A stretch of DNA of 64,000 nt. Source: Teretinema sp942493045. GTDB lineage: Bacteria > Spirochaetota > Spirochaetia > Treponematales > Treponemataceae. This document shows, in pieces, positions 1 through 8,733 of the stretch (its first letter is position 1; the number at the start of each line of letters is the position of its first letter). The position numbers and the translations under genes were made by a program. Where the stretch lies: assembly GCA_942493045.1 (NCBI GenBank), contig OW818665.1, forward strand, positions 1,922,001 to 1,986,000, read 5' to 3'. The notes under the pieces are model-generated. The model was given only the letters and a program-made list of their open reading frames with translations, was not told the origin of the DNA and did not search any database.

Positions 1-587
1 GACTCCAGCATAATCACTTTCCGTCCGTAGAACAGATCGTGGGCACGCAGCCTGTTGAATGAAAGAAACGACACTGTCGGAATATTCCGACCGGCAAGGC
101 GAATGCGCTTGTCATCGTCTTTCAGAACGATTACGGTGCGCTCACCCTTTGCGAAATTGTCGAGAATCTTGATCAGATCCTTGGTCTTGCCGCTTTCAAC
201 GGTAAAATCTTCAATTACGGTAAGTCTGTCATCCTGAGCCTTGAGGCTGAGAATGGACTTCATTGCCAGGCGCTTTACCTTTTTGGGCAAAGCAAAACTG
301 TAATCGCGCGGACGGGGTCCGAATATGATACCGCCACCGACAAGAATCGGAGACTTCTTGTCACCGCGGCGGGCACGTCCGGTACCTTTCTGATTGTACG
401 GCTTGGCATTGGAGCCATGAACCTCAGCACGGGTTTTTGTACATGCAGTTCCGACACGCATATTTGCTAGTTCATTGTTGATGGCGTAGTAGATCACGTC
501 TTCATTGACCGGCAGGCCAAATACGTTATCATCGAGATTGATTGTCCTCAGTTCCTTACCATCGACCGAATAGACTTTCTTTTCCAT
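1..587 (-). CDS. rplD: Ribosomal protein uL4 (RplD), 3' end cut by window edge
   Basis: Large-subunit protein L4, which binds 23S rRNA and lines the exit tunnel; in some bacteria it also autoregulates the S10 operon. The reading frame is open from the ATG at 587-585 to the left edge, giving 195 codons, so only a few residues are missing from a family of about 200-210. The central loop with a GTGRARRGDKKSP stretch is the L4 extension that reaches into the tunnel. An AGGAGAAG ribosome binding site precedes the ATG. The stop of rplC lies 14 bases upstream, so it belongs to the tuf-rpsJ-rplC-rplD operon, which continues outside the window. Confidence 0.95.
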   Translation of the reverse strand, partial: MEKKVYSVDGKELRTINLDDNVFGLPVNEDVIYYAINNELANMRVGTACTKTRAEVHGSNAKPYNQKGTGRARRGDKKSPILVGGGIIFGPRPRDYSFALPKKVKRLAMKSILSLKAQDDRLTVIEDFTVESGKTKDLIKILDNFAKGERTVIVLKDDDKRIRLAGRNIPTVSFLSFNRLRAHDLFYGRKVIMLE

Positions 588-601
588 TGTCTTCTCCTGT
601 C

Positions 602-1228
602 TTAGATGTCTTTCTTGACTGCGGACTTGATGATCAGCGTACAGTCCTTATTCCCGGGTACAGCCCCGCGAACCATCACAACCTTCAGTTCAGGATCGAT
701 CTTCTCGATCTTGAGATTCTGGACTGTCACGCGTTCACGACCCATGCGGCCGGGAAGCTTGACATTCTTGAAGGTACGTCCGGGGTATGTGCTCTGTCCG
801 GTACCACCAGGTTCACGATGGAACTTGGAACCATGAGAAGCACGTCCACCATGGAAACCCCAGCGCTTCATAACGCCCTGGAATCCTTTACCCTTGGAAG
901 TTGCTGTCACATCCAGGAATCGCAGAGACTCCAGGATTTCAATTCCGATCTTGTCACCCACGGCAACTTCGCGTTCAAAACCGCGAAACTCTTTCAAATG
1001 CCGGGTCGGGGCGACACCTTCAGGAAACTGACCGGCGTACGGCTTGGTAGTGCGGCTGGCCTTGAGTTCTTCAAGTCCGAGCACCACGGCGTCATATCCG
1101 TAAGTTTCCTCTTTCTTCAGAGACACGACAGTGTTAGGTTCAACGCGGATCACGGTTACCGGAATCAGATTACCGCTTTCGTCAAAAACCTGGGTCATGC
1201 CTACTTTCGTTCCTATCAGACCTATCAT
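602..1228 (-). CDS. rplC: Ribosomal protein uL3 (RplC)
   Basis: Large-subunit protein L3, one of the two early assembly initiators of 50S. At 208 residues it has normal length. It starts MIGLIGTKVGMTQVFDE, the typical L3 opening, and carries the conserved central region GFQGVMKRWGFHGGRASHGS that contacts the peptidyl transferase centre. It sits between rpsJ (59 bases upstream) and rplD in the standard S10-operon order. Nothing unusual was seen. Confidence 0.97.
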   Translation of the reverse strand: MIGLIGTKVGMTQVFDESGNLIPVTVIRVEPNTVVSLKKEETYGYDAVVLGLEELKASRTTKPYAGQFPEGVAPTRHLKEFRGFEREVAVGDKIGIEILESLRFLDVTATSKGKGFQGVMKRWGFHGGRASHGSKFHREPGGTGQSTYPGRTFKNVKLPGRMGRERVTVQNLKIEKIDPELKVVMVRGAVPGNKDCTLIIKSAVKKDI

Positions 1229-1287
1229 TCTGATTACTCTCCTCGTGGTACGTTATCCCCTGATCCGGGGGACCGTCTACCAATAAA

Positions 1288-1596
1288 CTACTGCTTGATC
1301 TCTACGTCTACACCAGCGGGAAGCTCGAGTTTCATTAACGAATCCATAACTTCCGCGGAGGGTTCCATAATATCAATAAGGCGCTTGTGTGTGCGCATTT
1401 CAAACTGTTCACGGGACTTCTTGTTAACATGAGGTGACCGCAGTACGGTTACCTTGTTGATCCGGGTCGGAAGCGGGATGGGACCCGAAACCTTCGCGCC
1501 GGCTTTTTGTACAGTCTGTACAATAGCCTTGGAGCTCTGGTCAATCAACTCAACATCGAATCCGCGAAGTCTTACACGGATTTTTTCCTTAGCCAT
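1288..1596 (-). CDS. rpsJ: Ribosomal protein uS10 (RpsJ / NusE)
   Basis: Small-subunit protein S10, which also acts as NusE in antitermination complexes with NusB and NusG. I chose the internal ATG at 1596 (MAKEKIRVRLRGFD), giving 102 residues, the usual family length. A GGAGG ribosome binding site lies at 1601-1605, and the seven extra upstream residues of the longer frame overlap that site. The conserved PLPTRINKVTVLRSPHVNKK segment is present. It follows tuf after an 89-base spacer that contains two hairpins. Confidence 0.96.
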   Translation of the reverse strand: MAKEKIRVRLRGFDVELIDQSSKAIVQTVQKAGAKVSGPIPLPTRINKVTVLRSPHVNKKSREQFEMRTHKRLIDIMEPSAEVMDSLMKLELPAGVDVEIKQ

Positions 1597-1617
1597 TTTT
1601 CCTCCAGGCAGCGACAA

Positions 1618-1664
1618 AGCGGGGTCCGGTATCCGAACCCCGCTGAAACGGTTACTAAACCGTT
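1618..1664 (-). other. Tandem hairpins between tuf and rpsJ
   Basis: Two inverted repeats lie back to back in the tuf-rpsJ spacer. One has arms 1618-1625 and 1637-1644 (AGCGGGGT/ACCCCGCT). The other has arms 1647-1653 and 1658-1664 (AACGGTT/AACCGTT). Neither is followed by a clear T run on the minus strand, so they look more like an attenuator or mRNA-processing and stability element than a full terminator. The position would allow tuf to be expressed at a higher level than the S10 operon. That role is inferred. Confidence 0.5.
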
Positions 1665-1685
1665 CCCAAAGTCAGCCAATCAATA

Positions 1686-2873
<1,188 letters not shown>

Positions 2874-2923
2874 TTGATTCCTCCTACAAGTTTATAAGCA
2901 AAATACAAAAAAATATTCCCGCA

Positions 2924-2952
2924 TTATATGGAATAGTCAGCTCTTTTTCAAG
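2924..2952 (-). promoter_or_regulatory. Sigma70-type promoter of tuf-S10 operon
   Basis: On the minus strand a TTGAAA -35 box (2947-2952) and a perfect TATAAT -10 box (2924-2929) are separated by 17 bases. Predicted transcription start is near 2917, giving a leader of about 44 nt with a good Shine-Dalgarno site. A hairpin with a GAAA loop overlaps the -35 region. Confidence 0.8.
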
Positions 2953-3029
2953 AGAACTGCCATCCAGCAGAACGCATACAGTAAACCATTCAAGAGGAAA
3001 ATGAGGGGTGTGGGGTAATCAGATAAGGA

Positions 3030-3350
3030 AACGAAGCCCGCGGTAAAGCAGAACATTCTAGACTAGGGCCGTCCATAGGTATTCGGACAGCTTTTGCCGG
3101 ATCCACCTGATCATCACATACTTCATTCTGTTGATGACTGGTTTGGCATCCTGAAGAGCCTTGCGCACCCTTACGGGCGACAATATTCTCCCCTGACACC
3201 TGTATGTATATATTCAAAGCCGCCAACGGCGTCTTGAAGACCGATATCAAGGGCTGCGCATTCCTGCCAGTTACGGCTTTACGGTTGCGCCCTGACTCTC
3301 AAAGAACACCGAAGCAACTACCCGAGGACAGTCGCTTCAATACAAGGGTA
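3030..3350 (-). ncRNA. Candidate structured RNA between rpsG and tuf
   Basis: The 563 bases between rpsG and tuf hold no convincing gene, yet they look like a transcription unit. An intrinsic terminator (3390-3417) closes rpsG, a strong promoter (3351-3380) follows at once, and the next promoter (tuf) is about 400 bases downstream. Inside, the minus-strand RNA could form several helices: 3311-3319 with 3330-3338 (9 bp, one G-U), a GCCG/CGGC hairpin at 3219-3230, a GTAA-tetraloop hairpin near 3165-3179, 3111-3116 with 3132-3137 (6 bp), and 3068-3074 with 3085-3091 (7 bp, one G-U). I looked for the RNase P, tmRNA and SRP RNA signature motifs and did not find them. It could be a novel RNA, a long structured tuf leader, or the remains of a small gene. 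The ends are approximate. Confidence 0.35.
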
Positions 3351-3380
3351 TGTATACACTTTAACAGTCCGGAGTGTCAA
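3351..3380 (-). promoter_or_regulatory. Strong promoter inside the rpsG-tuf gap
   Basis: TTGACA (3375-3380), 18-base spacer, TATACA (3351-3356) on the minus strand. It begins ten bases after the rpsG terminator. The first 12 bases, TTGACACTCCGG, are identical to those of the rpsL promoter at 4382-4393. It points at the candidate RNA and then tuf. Confidence 0.65.
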
Positions 3381-3389
3381 GTAAGGGAT

Positions 3390-3417
3390 AAAAAAAACCG
3401 CCGTATAACGGCGGTTT
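3390..3417 (-). terminator. Intrinsic terminator after rpsG
   Basis: Perfect 9-bp stem, AAACCGCCG (3395-3403) and CGGCGGTTT (3409-3417), with a 5-base loop. On the minus strand it is followed by an uninterrupted run of T. It lies 20 bases after the rpsG stop and closes the rpsL-rpsG unit. Confidence 0.9.
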
Positions 3418-3436
3418 CTGAAAAAACACGGTATTT

Positions 3437-3907
3437 CTACCAGCGGTAATGAGCAAAAGCCTTGTTGGCATCTGCCATTCTGTGGGTATCTTCCTTCTTT
3501 TTGAAGGCGGTACCGGTACTGTTAAACGCGTCAACCAGTTCAGCAGCCAGACGTTCGGACATTTCGTGGCCGGAACGGGCCCGGGCGGCGTTGATAATCC
3601 AGCGCATTCCAAGAGCCTCGCGGCGGGAATCACGGATTTCAATCGGCACCTGGTAGGTAGCGCCACCAACACGGCGACTCTTTACTTCCACCATCGGCTT
3701 GACATTATCCAGAGCTTTGAGGAAAACCTCCAGCGGCTCTTTTTCGGTCTTGGATTTAATCTTGTCCATGGCATCATAAATAATGCGCACGCTGGTGGCC
3801 TTCTTGCCCTGCAGCATCATGCGGGTTACGAACTTGGTAAGGACTACGCTGTGATACTTGGCATCGGGAGCAATAGGCCGATCAATTGTCTTATTCTTTC
3901 TTCCCAT
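3437..3907 (-). CDS. rpsG: Ribosomal protein uS7 (RpsG)
   Basis: Small-subunit head assembly protein that binds the 3' major domain of 16S rRNA. It has 156 residues, the normal length. It opens MGRKNKTIDRPIAPDAKYHS and has the conserved MMLQGKK and GGATYQVPIE segments. It lies 12 bases after rpsL. In many bacteria fusA and tuf follow; here a terminator follows and fusA is absent. Confidence 0.97.
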   Translation of the reverse strand: MGRKNKTIDRPIAPDAKYHSVVLTKFVTRMMLQGKKATSVRIIYDAMDKIKSKTEKEPLEVFLKALDNVKPMVEVKSRRVGGATYQVPIEIRDSRREALGMRWIINAARARSGHEMSERLAAELVDAFNSTGTAFKKKEDTHRMADANKAFAHYRW

Positions 3908-3919
3908 TTCAGTATCTCC

Positions 3920-4294
3920 TTAAGCCTTTGGCCGCTTGGCGCCGTATTTAGAACGACTGCGCTTGCGGTCAGCGACACCAAGAGTATCCTTGGAACCGCG
4001 AATAATGTGATAACGCACACCAGGAAGATCCTTAACGCGTCCACCGCGAATCAGTACTACAGAATGTTCCTGAAGGTTATGACCGACACCAGGAATATAC
4101 GCAGTAACTTCAATTCCGTTGCTCAAGCGTACACGGGCTACCTTACGAAGAGCCGAGTTCGGCTTCTTGGGGGTTACCGTCATTACGCGGGTACACACTC
4201 CGCGTCGCTGGGGACAGGACTGCAGAGCGGGGCTCTTGGTCTTGTTTTGCACATCCTTGCGGCCCTGTTTTATAAGTTGGTTTATTGTAGGCAT
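3920..4294 (-). CDS. rpsL: Ribosomal protein uS12 (RpsL)
   Basis: Decoding-site protein of the small subunit, 124 residues. The two loops known for streptomycin resistance have the wild-type form: PKKPNSALRK (Lys43 equivalent present) and GGRVKDLPGVRYH (Lys88 equivalent present). The start MPTINQLIKQGR is the family consensus and is preceded by AGGAGAAAAG. It has its own promoter after rpoC and is co-transcribed with rpsG. Confidence 0.97.
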   Translation of the reverse strand: MPTINQLIKQGRKDVQNKTKSPALQSCPQRRGVCTRVMTVTPKKPNSALRKVARVRLSNGIEVTAYIPGVGHNLQEHSVVLIRGGRVKDLPGVRYHIIRGSKDTLGVADRKRSRSKYGAKRPKA

Positions 4295-4363
4295 CTGCCT
4301 TTTCTCCTATATCTGATCCGGCCAGCACTCCGGATGTAATTGATAACTATACCAGTGGGATAC

Positions 4364-4393
4364 ATATTACCGGAGACCGAACCGGAGTGTCAA
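4364..4393 (-). promoter_or_regulatory. Promoter of rpsL-rpsG
   Basis: On the minus strand TTGACA (4388-4393), an 18-base spacer, then TAATAT (4364-4369). It lies in the 127-base gap between rpoC and rpsL, leaving a leader of about 60 nt. The -35 and the start of the spacer (TTGACACTCCGG) match the promoter at 3351-3380 exactly. Confidence 0.7.
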
Positions 4394-4421
4394 CCGACAC
4401 ACCGCCCGATCTCCGCTAACC

Positions 4422-7400
4422 CTAGTCGTTTTCTTCCGGCTCGAAGTCCGAATCGTCCTCAATCTGCTCCGTAGCCTTCTCCAGCTTGCGGCGTTCCAGG
4501 ATTTCGTTCATCTGCAGGTCAAGATCGCCCTTTTCGCGGTCGAACAGGCGGACATGTTTATACTGCTTGATGCCGGTACCGGCCGGAATCAGATGGCCGA
4601 TAATGACGTTTTCTTTCAAGCCCCGCAGACTGTCGCTGGCTCCGGCAATGGCCGCGTTGGTCAGAACGCGGGTCGTTTCCTGGAAGGAAGCGGCCGAGAT
4701 AAAGGAGTCGATATTCAACGAGGCCTTGGTTATCCCCTGGAACAGCGGACGGGCGATGGACGGCTGTCCACCCTCGTTCATAACCCGGGAATTCTCGGCG
4801 TGGAACTTGTATTTATCAACCTGTTGCCCGTAGATGAAGCGGGTATCGCCGACAGCCACGATTTCGACCTTGCGGAGCATCTGGCGAACAATAACACCGA
4901 TGTGCTTATCATTGATCGCTACACCCTGCATGCGGTACACCTGCTGGATTTCATCCATCAGGTAGTTCTGCAGGGCGTTTTCTCCGGATATCGCCAGAAT
5001 ATCGTGCGGGTTGAAGGCGCCGTCGCAAAGCAGCTCGCCGGCCTCAACGGTATCACCGTCACGCACCAGCAATCGCTTACCCATCGGTACCAGGTGCTTA
5101 AACTCTTTACCATACTGATCGCGCACGATCAGGACGCGTTTGCCCTTCAGGATGCCCTTGAAGGATACAGAGCCAGAAATTTGCGCCAGAACCGAGGGGG
5201 TCTTAGGCTTGCGGGCCTCAAACAGCTCGGAAACGCGCGGCAGACCACCGGTAATATCCTTAGTTTTGGCTGATTCCTTCAGCATCTTGGCGATAGTCAT
5301 ACCGGCCGAGATAGCTTTCTTATCTTCAACCAGCAGATAGGATCCGCCGGGAAGATAGTAGGAACCGATTGTATTACCGGATTCGTCGGTAATCAGAATG
5401 CGCGGCTGCTTGGTCTCAACCTGGAATTCGGAAATGCGTTTTTCAACCTTGCCGGTTTCCTCGTCGAGTTCCTCGCTGAGCGTAGAGCCCGGAATAATGT
5501 CTTCATAATGCACGTAACCGGTAAACTCGGAAATTATCGGCTCGGAGAAGGGATCGAAGAAGGCAATGGTTTCCTGGGCGGCGACATAATCACCGGCGCG
5601 CACGACCATCTCGGAACCGTTACGGATTTCGACCTTTTGATCCTGGCTGACCAGGTAGATCATCTTCTCGCGAACGGCAACGTAGGCGATATCGGTGGCG
5701 GTGACATCCTTGCCGTTATGCACGTACAGGGACTCGCCCTTCAGAATACGGCGTCCGTCCTCAACCAGCACCTTGTCGCCCTTTTCCAGGGCATACTCGC
5801 GCACGACCTTGTTAAAGGTCAGGAAACCCTTACGGGTAAACAGCCAGTTTCCGTTTTTGAGGTCAACGTGGGTACCGGCGACTTCCTTCACAATGATCGG
5901 GAACTTGAGCACGATGCGGTTTTCTTCGCTGATCTTGGTAGCGGTACCACCGACATGGAAGGTACGCATGGTCAGCTGGGTACCCGGCTGGCCGATGGAC
6001 TGGGCGGCGATAATACCGACAGCCTCGCCAATCTCAATAATCTTGTTGTGCGCCAGGTTGCGTCCGTAGCACTTCACGCAGACACCGTGCTTGGACTCGC
6101 AGGTCAGAACGGTGCGCAGTTTGACAGTTTCGACGCCGGAGGAGTCAATTTCCTCGGCTTTTTCGTCGGTAATGTATTCGTTGACATCGATAATGATGTC
6201 CTGGGTAATCGGGTGCAGCACGCGCTCCAGCGTATAGCGGCCGGTGATGCGGTCCTTAAGGGCCTCAACCACTTCATCGCCTTCGCGGATGGCGGCGTAC
6301 TCAATACCATTGATTGTACCGCAGTCTTCCTCATTAATAACCACGTCCTGGGCAATATCGACCAGACGGCGGGTCAGATAACCGGCGTCGGCAGTCTTAA
6401 GGGCGGTATCAGCCAGACCCTTACGGGCACCGTTGGTGGAAATGAAGAACTCGATAACGGTCAGCCCCTCTTTAAAGTTAGAGCGGATCGGCAATTCGAT
6501 GATGTCGCCGTTCGGCTTGGCCATCAAACCGCGCATACCGGCCAACTGGCGGATCTGGTTGCGGCTACCGCGGGCACCGGATGTGGCCATCATAAAGATG
6601 GTGTTAAAGCCTTCTTTATCGCCTTCGAGGGTTTTCATCATTATGTTGGTCAATTCTTCGTTGGTTTTTGACCATACTTCAACTACGCGGTTATAGCGCT
6701 CATCCTGGGTAATATGACCCTGCTGATACTGCTTCTGGATGGCGTCGACTTCCTTGTTAGCCTTCTCGATCATCTCAGTTTTCTCAGGCGGAACGAGGAT
6801 ATCGTCCATACTGAGGGTCGCGCCGAAGAAGGTGGCGTATTTATAACCGGTGGCCTTGAGCATATCGAGCATCTGTACGGTCAGCCAGGGACCGGAATCC
6901 TTGTGCACCTTTTCGATGAGCTTGCGGATTTCCTTGTCGTCCAGGGTCAGATTAGTAAAGGGGACGCCTTCGGGCATGGCTTCGTTGAATATCAGCCGGC
7001 CGGCGGTGGTCTTGACGTCTTTTCCGCGGTAATTCACGGAAATTTCGGCCTGCCAGTCGAGGGTGCCGTATTCGGCGGCCATCATTACTTCATCAACGTT
7101 GGAGAAGCGGTGACCAGTACCCTTTCCTGAAGGTTTAATCTTAGTCAGATAATAGAGGCCCAGAACCATATCCTGAGAGGGATAAACGATGGACTTACCG
7201 TTGGCAGGGTCCAGCAGGTTACGGCTGGAAAGCATCAAGGTCCAGCATTCCATCTGGGCGGCCTGGGTCAGCGGAACATGCACAGCCATCTGGTCACCGT
7301 CGAAGTCGGCGTTGAAGGCGCGGCAAACCAGCGGATGCAGGCGGATAGCCTTGCCTTCCACCAGTACCGGCTCGAAAGCCTGGATACCGAGACGATGCAA

Positions 7401-8651
7401 AGTCGGGGCGCGGTTCAGCATTACCGGGTGCTCGCGGACAACCTCGTCCAATATGGCGAATACCTCGGGGGATTCCTGCTCGACGAGCAGTTTAGCCTTC
7501 TTGATATTGTATACCACGTCTTTATCGACGAGTTTCTTCATTATAAAGGGCTTGAACAGCTCCATGGCCATCTTGGTCGGGAGACCGCACTGCCACAGCT
7601 TCAACTCCGGACCAACCACGATTACCGAGCGGCCGGAATAGTCAACGCGCTTTCCGAGCAGATTCTGGCGGAAACGACCCTGCTTACCCTTGAGCATATC
7701 CGAAATGGACTTCAACGGCCGGTTAGAGGCGCCCTTGATAACCCGTTTGCGCTTGGAATTGTCAAACAGGGCGTCGACGGCTTCCTGAAGCATGCGTTTT
7801 TCGTTGCGGATAATAATATCGGGGGCGTTCAAACCCATCAGTCTCTTAAGACGATTGTTGCGGTTGATTACGCGGCGGTACAGGTCATTGAGGTCGCTCG
7901 TCGCGAAGCGGCCACCGTCCAACTGAACCATCGGGCGCAGCTCCGGCGGAATGACCGGGATCACGTCCAGAATCATCCAGGAGGGTTTGTTGGTGGAGGC
8001 GCGGAAATTCTCGACGATTTCGATGCGCTTCAGCAGGCGCTTATCGCTCTTGGCGCCCTTCTCGATCATCTTGGCGCGCAGTTCGGCGGCCAGTTCATCG
8101 AGATTCAGGTTTTCGAGCAGGGTTTTAACGGCTTCGGCGCCCATGCCGGCGGTAAAAGCTCCGCCGTAGCGGTCCTGAGCCTCATGGAACTCTTCTTCGG
8201 TCAGCAATTGATTTTTCTTGAGATCAGTGTCGCCGGCGTCAATAACGATATATTTTTCGTAATACAGGATGGAGCGCAAGGCCGCCACCTGCAGATCGAG
8301 CAGCAAACCCATGCGGCTGGGCACGGAGCGGTAATACCAGATATGCGAAACCGGGGCGGCCAGCTCGATGTGACCCATGCGCTCACGACGGACCTTGAAA
8401 TGCGTAACTTCTACACCGCAGCGGTCGCAAATAACACCCTTATAGCGGATGGACTTGAACTTGCCGCAATAGCATTCCCATTCCTTGGTGGTACCAAAGA
8501 TGCGTTCGCAAAACAATCCGTCTTTCTCCGGACGCAGGGTACGGTAGTTGATTGTTTCGGGCTTCTTGACTTCACCATAGGACCATGCGCGGATGGTTTC
8601 CGGTGAGGCCAGCTTTATTTGCAGACTGTCAAAATCCTGGATATCTCTCAT
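4422..8651 (-). CDS. rpoC: RNA polymerase beta' subunit
   Basis: Catalytic clamp subunit of RNA polymerase, 1,409 residues, the usual bacterial size. The N-terminal zinc site C-x-C...CDRCG is at about residues 60-78. The active-site magnesium loop NADFDGDQMAVH is near residue 450, and the second zinc site CESKHGVCVKCYG is near residue 880. An acidic tail (EQIEDDSDFEPEEND) ends the protein. It follows rpoB by 82 bases in the same operon. No insertion or break was seen. Confidence 0.98.
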   Translation of the reverse strand: MRDIQDFDSLQIKLASPETIRAWSYGEVKKPETINYRTLRPEKDGLFCERIFGTTKEWECYCGKFKSIRYKGVICDRCGVEVTHFKVRRERMGHIELAAPVSHIWYYRSVPSRMGLLLDLQVAALRSILYYEKYIVIDAGDTDLKKNQLLTEEEFHEAQDRYGGAFTAGMGAEAVKTLLENLNLDELAAELRAKMIEKGAKSDKRLLKRIEIVENFRASTNKPSWMILDVIPVIPPELRPMVQLDGGRFATSDLNDLYRRVINRNNRLKRLMGLNAPDIIIRNEKRMLQEAVDALFDNSKRKRVIKGASNRPLKSISDMLKGKQGRFRQNLLGKRVDYSGRSVIVVGPELKLWQCGLPTKMAMELFKPFIMKKLVDKDVVYNIKKAKLLVEQESPEVFAILDEVVREHPVMLNRAPTLHRLGIQAFEPVLVEGKAIRLHPLVCRAFNADFDGDQMAVHVPLTQAAQMECWTLMLSSRNLLDPANGKSIVYPSQDMVLGLYYLTKIKPSGKGTGHRFSNVDEVMMAAEYGTLDWQAEISVNYRGKDVKTTAGRLIFNEAMPEGVPFTNLTLDDKEIRKLIEKVHKDSGPWLTVQMLDMLKATGYKYATFFGATLSMDDILVPPEKTEMIEKANKEVDAIQKQYQQGHITQDERYNRVVEVWSKTNEELTNIMMKTLEGDKEGFNTIFMMATSGARGSRNQIRQLAGMRGLMAKPNGDIIELPIRSNFKEGLTVIEFFISTNGARKGLADTALKTADAGYLTRRLVDIAQDVVINEEDCGTINGIEYAAIREGDEVVEALKDRITGRYTLERVLHPITQDIIIDVNEYITDEKAEEIDSSGVETVKLRTVLTCESKHGVCVKCYGRNLAHNKIIEIGEAVGIIAAQSIGQPGTQLTMRTFHVGGTATKISEENRIVLKFPIIVKEVAGTHVDLKNGNWLFTRKGFLTFNKVVREYALEKGDKVLVEDGRRILKGESLYVHNGKDVTATDIAYVAVREKMIYLVSQDQKVEIRNGSEMVVRAGDYVAAQETIAFFDPFSEPIISEFTGYVHYEDIIPGSTLSEELDEETGKVEKRISEFQVETKQPRILITDESGNTIGSYYLPGGSYLLVEDKKAISAGMTIAKMLKESAKTKDITGGLPRVSELFEARKPKTPSVLAQISGSVSFKGILKGKRVLIVRDQYGKEFKHLVPMGKRLLVRDGDTVEAGELLCDGAFNPHDILAISGENALQNYLMDEIQQVYRMQGVAINDKHIGVIVRQMLRKVEIVAVGDTRFIYGQQVDKYKFHAENSRVMNEGGQPSIARPLFQGITKASLNIDSFISAASFQETTRVLTNAAIAGASDSLRGLKENVIIGHLIPAGTGIKQYKHVRLFDREKGDLDLQMNEILERRKLEKATEQIEDDSDFEPEEND

Positions 8652-8677
8652 TTCAGTTCCTCGTTATAAAGTCCATA

Positions 8678-8705
8678 GGTTCAGGAACTGAAAAGTCCCT
8701 GAACC
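8678..8705 (-). other. Hairpin in rpoB-rpoC spacer
   Basis: Imperfect inverted repeat GGTTCAGGAAC / GTCCCTGAACC with a 6-base loop, in the 82-base gap between rpoB and rpoC. There is no T run of terminator length. It may be a processing or stability element; that is inferred. Confidence 0.4.
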
Positions 8706-8733
8706 CCTCCTTCCGAAAAGCGCGAACGCTTAA

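Noticed and set aside
2990..3250. An 86-residue minus-strand frame in the rpsG-tuf gap (MISVFKTPLAALNIYIQ)
   Set aside because: No ribosome binding site, no family resemblance, and it covers the hairpins of the candidate RNA. A second frame here reads LSEYLWTALV before a stop but has no convincing start either.
2953..3360. RNase P RNA, tmRNA or SRP RNA
   Set aside because: The expected conserved words (for example GAGGAAAGTCC for RNase P, the tRNA-like ends of tmRNA, the GGAAGCAGC loop of SRP RNA) are missing.
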